In this document: positions 3,495 to 5,080 of the stretch, one piece after another
How the letters are laid out: each line of letters begins with the position of its first letter
Numbering within the stretch: position 1 is the first letter of the stretch
Source: Clostridiales bacterium
GTDB lineage: Bacteria; Bacillota; Clostridia; Christensenellales; Aristaeellaceae
NCBI GenBank assembly: GCA_022776785.1
Contig: JALFHA010000041.1
Location: 1 to 5,080 of the forward strand
Length of the DNA stretch: 5,080 nucleotides
Direction: 5' to 3'
Position numbers and translations under genes: made by a program
Notes under the pieces: model-generated
Told to the model about the DNA's origin: nothing
Database searches by the model: none
The model's input: the letters and a program-made list of their open reading frames with translations, nothing else

Positions 3495-5080
3495 ATGAAC
3501 AAGCGCCCGCTATGCCTCGCGCTGCTGTGCGCAGCGCTTCTTGCCGCCGCGCCCGCCAGCGCGCAGGCCCCTTCTCCCTCCCCTGCGGCATCCGCAGGGC
3601 CTGCCGCGTCGGAAATCCTGCAAACCGCCAAGGAGGCCAACCTCCGCAAGCAGGCCAGCACGCACAGCGACCTGCTCGAGCGGCTCAAGCAGGGCTCCCG
3701 CGTGGAGGTTCTCAGCCGCATGGAGGCGGACGGCGAAGCGTGGGCCTATGTGCGCGTGGTAAAGAGCAAGCGCGAGGGCTACATGCTCGAAAGCCTGCTT
3801 GAGCCGCTGCCCACTCCCTCGCCGACACCGACGGCGACACCCGTCCCCACGCCGACCCCCGTGCCGACGCCCTCTCCCGTGCCCGGCACGCTGTCAGGTG
3901 AAACGGTGTATGACGAGCCGCGCCTTGCCCGAACGACGGTTCGCGCCAACCTGCGAAAGAAGCCGGGCGGCGCGAAGCTGAGCGAGCTCAAAACCAACAC
4001 GCTGCTGACCGTCTCAGGCGAGATCACGGATGACCGCGGCGCGCTCTGGCTGCACATTGAGGATGAGCGGGGGCAGGAGGGCTACATGCTCGCGGAGCTG
4101 ACACGCCAGGTGCAGCCTGCCGTGCTGCTGCCCATCTCCGAGGAAGACGTGCGCGAGCGCTTCCCCGTCGTGGGCTTTGACCCCATCGGGGATATACAGG
4201 CCATTGAGCCCTTCACCTACACCGAGGAGGAGCTTTCCGCCTACAGTACGCTGCGCCCCGGCGACCGCTCCAGGGCCGTACTGAGCCTGCGCAAACGGCT
4301 CTACGAGCTGGGCTACTATGCCAAGCCGAACGAGAACACGCTCTACACCGAGTCCACCGCCGACGTGGTGGCCATGTTCCAGCGCGACGTGGGGCTTGAG
4401 CCGACGGGCGAGGCCGACCCGCATACGCAGGCCATGCTCTACGACGAGCGCACGCCCGCGCGCGAGGGCAGCCCGCAGGAGGTGAAGTACCTCTCCAACA
4501 GGAGCGACGCGCCGCTGCAAATCCTGCGCGCGGAAGTCACGTCCTACAGCTTTTACGGCAGCATCCAGCTCTCCGCGGAAAACAAGACCGGCGGCAAGCT
4601 GACGCGCTTCGGCGTGAAGATCATCCCCTACATGAGCGACGGCACGCCCGCCGATATGGCCGAAACCTTTGCGGAGGAAATCGAGCGCGAGTACAGAATC
4701 AAGGGGCTGTCCGTCGGTGCGGGCAATAGCTACTCCGACTTTGCCACCAACGGTCTGGAGGATGACGGCATCTGGCCGCATCACTTCCAGGTCAGCCGCA
4801 AGATCTACTTCACCGGTGCGCAGCTCGCCGTCTGCTGGTATCGCTCCGGCGGCCGCAACGTCTACATCGACGACGACCAGATGATCTTCGTCGAGGCAGG
4901 CAAGGGCGCGGGCGAGAGCTTCATGCACACCCTGCCCATCGAGGTCAGCGACAGCGAGCGCGCCGAGGCCGCCAAGTGGGAGCTGGGCTTTGTGACGCGC
5001 TATGTGCTGCCCGCCTATCAAGCGCACTACGGCCTCCCGCAGGGCGCGTGGATCAAGAGCGTTGCGGAGGGCTCTCCCGC
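3495..5080 (+). CDS. secreted modular cell-wall protein: SH3b - Pro/Thr linker - SH3b - peptidoglycan-binding - beta domain - PDZ (3' partial)
   Basis: The frame is open from the ATG at 3495 to the window edge (528 codons seen). A Sec signal peptide occupies 1-23 (MNKRP, a hydrophobic core, cleavage after ASA). Two bacterial SH3 (SH3b) domains follow at about 37-103 and 144-204. Each carries ANLRK near its start and ends in GYMLES or GYMLAE. They are joined by a Pro/Thr/Ser-rich linker (104-131). Residues 252-317 form a peptidoglycan-binding (PG_binding_1) domain, with LRPGDRS, LRKRLYELGYY, FQRDVGLEPTGEAD and a final TQAML helix. Residues 341-467 look like a beta-sandwich of the FxLYD/DUF5780 sort. 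The last visible residues (YGLPQGAWIKSVAEGSP, 512-528) match the first half of a PDZ domain as in HtrA-like proteins. The protein should be exported and bound to peptidoglycan. No catalytic domain is visible, and any would lie beyond the window. The start is supported by the signal peptide and by a weak AGAGG (3481-3485), nine bases upstream. A substrate-presenting wall adaptor is my inference. Confidence 0.9.
   Translation, partial: MNKRPLCLALLCAALLAAAPASAQAPSPSPAASAGPAASEILQTAKEANLRKQASTHSDLLERLKQGSRVEVLSRMEADGEAWAYVRVVKSKREGYMLESLLEPLPTPSPTPTATPVPTPTPVPTPSPVPGTLSGETVYDEPRLARTTVRANLRKKPGGAKLSELKTNTLLTVSGEITDDRGALWLHIEDERGQEGYMLAELTRQVQPAVLLPISEEDVRERFPVVGFDPIGDIQAIEPFTYTEEELSAYSTLRPGDRSRAVLSLRKRLYELGYYAKPNENTLYTESTADVVAMFQRDVGLEPTGEADPHTQAMLYDERTPAREGSPQEVKYLSNRSDAPLQILRAEVTSYSFYGSIQLSAENKTGGKLTRFGVKIIPYMSDGTPADMAETFAEEIEREYRIKGLSVGAGNSYSDFATNGLEDDGIWPHHFQVSRKIYFTGAQLAVCWYRSGGRNVYIDDDQMIFVEAGKGAGESFMHTLPIEVSDSERAEAAKWELGFVTRYVLPAYQAHYGLPQGAWIKSVAEGSP
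3804..3887 (+). repeat. Pro/Thr-rich linker repeat within the SH3b protein
   Basis: These 28 codons are almost entirely proline alternating with Thr, Ser, Val or Ala (TPTP, VPTP and SPVP units), encoded by degenerate CCC/CCG-ACG repeats. Such linkers separate domains in exported Gram-positive proteins, stay extended through the wall and are often glycosylated. The low-complexity DNA could vary in length between strains. Confidence 0.85.

Noticed and set aside
4014..5027. A 337-codon open frame on the - strand
   Set aside because: It is antisense to the SH3b/peptidoglycan-binding gene, whose domains are clear. The composition is typical of a GC-rich shadow frame.

Overview
The window comes from a GC-rich bacterium with encoded tRNA CCA ends, strong AGGAGG-type ribosome binding sites, textbook sigma-A promoters and AT-rich spacers between genes. 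With a secreted flavoprotein reductase, a flavoredoxin-like protein and a Pro/Thr-linked SH3b cell-wall protein, it fits best an anaerobic Firmicute (class Clostridia, probably gut-associated). That placement is inference, because no taxonomic marker other than one tRNA is present.

Layout, left to right. Positions 1-175 hold no confident gene, but they carry two tight hairpins and the possible start of a leftward ORF that leaves the window. A leftward single-gene unit follows: consensus promoter, tRNA-Arg(CCG) at 222-298, and an intrinsic terminator. Next are two leftward protein genes, each with its own promoter: a 166-residue flavin reductase-like protein (477-977), and a 638-residue secreted FAD/FMN reductase of the fumarate/urocanate reductase superfamily (1134-3050). 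They are separated by a perfect 28-base palindrome that terminates the reductase gene. A divergent intergenic region of about 445 bases (3051-3494) holds the leftward reductase promoter, which overlaps a set of CTCAAG half-sites. It also holds a rightward extended -10 promoter, and a 13-base copy of the half-site sequence lies just upstream of that promoter. From 3495 to the right edge runs a secreted modular protein: signal peptide, SH3b, Pro/Thr linker, SH3b, peptidoglycan-binding domain, a predicted beta-rich domain, and the beginning of what looks like a PDZ domain. The window cuts it off.

How the genes may work together. The large reductase has a Sec signal peptide, an N-terminal FAD-binding fold and a C-terminal FMN_bind domain with an ApbE-type flavinylation motif. 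It is therefore probably an extracytoplasmic terminal reductase fed by a membrane electron chain encoded elsewhere. Aligned from memory to Shewanella flavocytochrome c3, it lacks the histidines and arginine that hold fumarate, so its acceptor is probably not a classical dicarboxylate. The flavin reductase-like protein beside it is cytosolic and transcribed independently, so a functional link is speculative. The divergent wall-associated protein shares a possible regulatory element with the reductase, which is the most testable link in the window. I see no CRISPR array, insertion sequence, phage gene or riboswitch.
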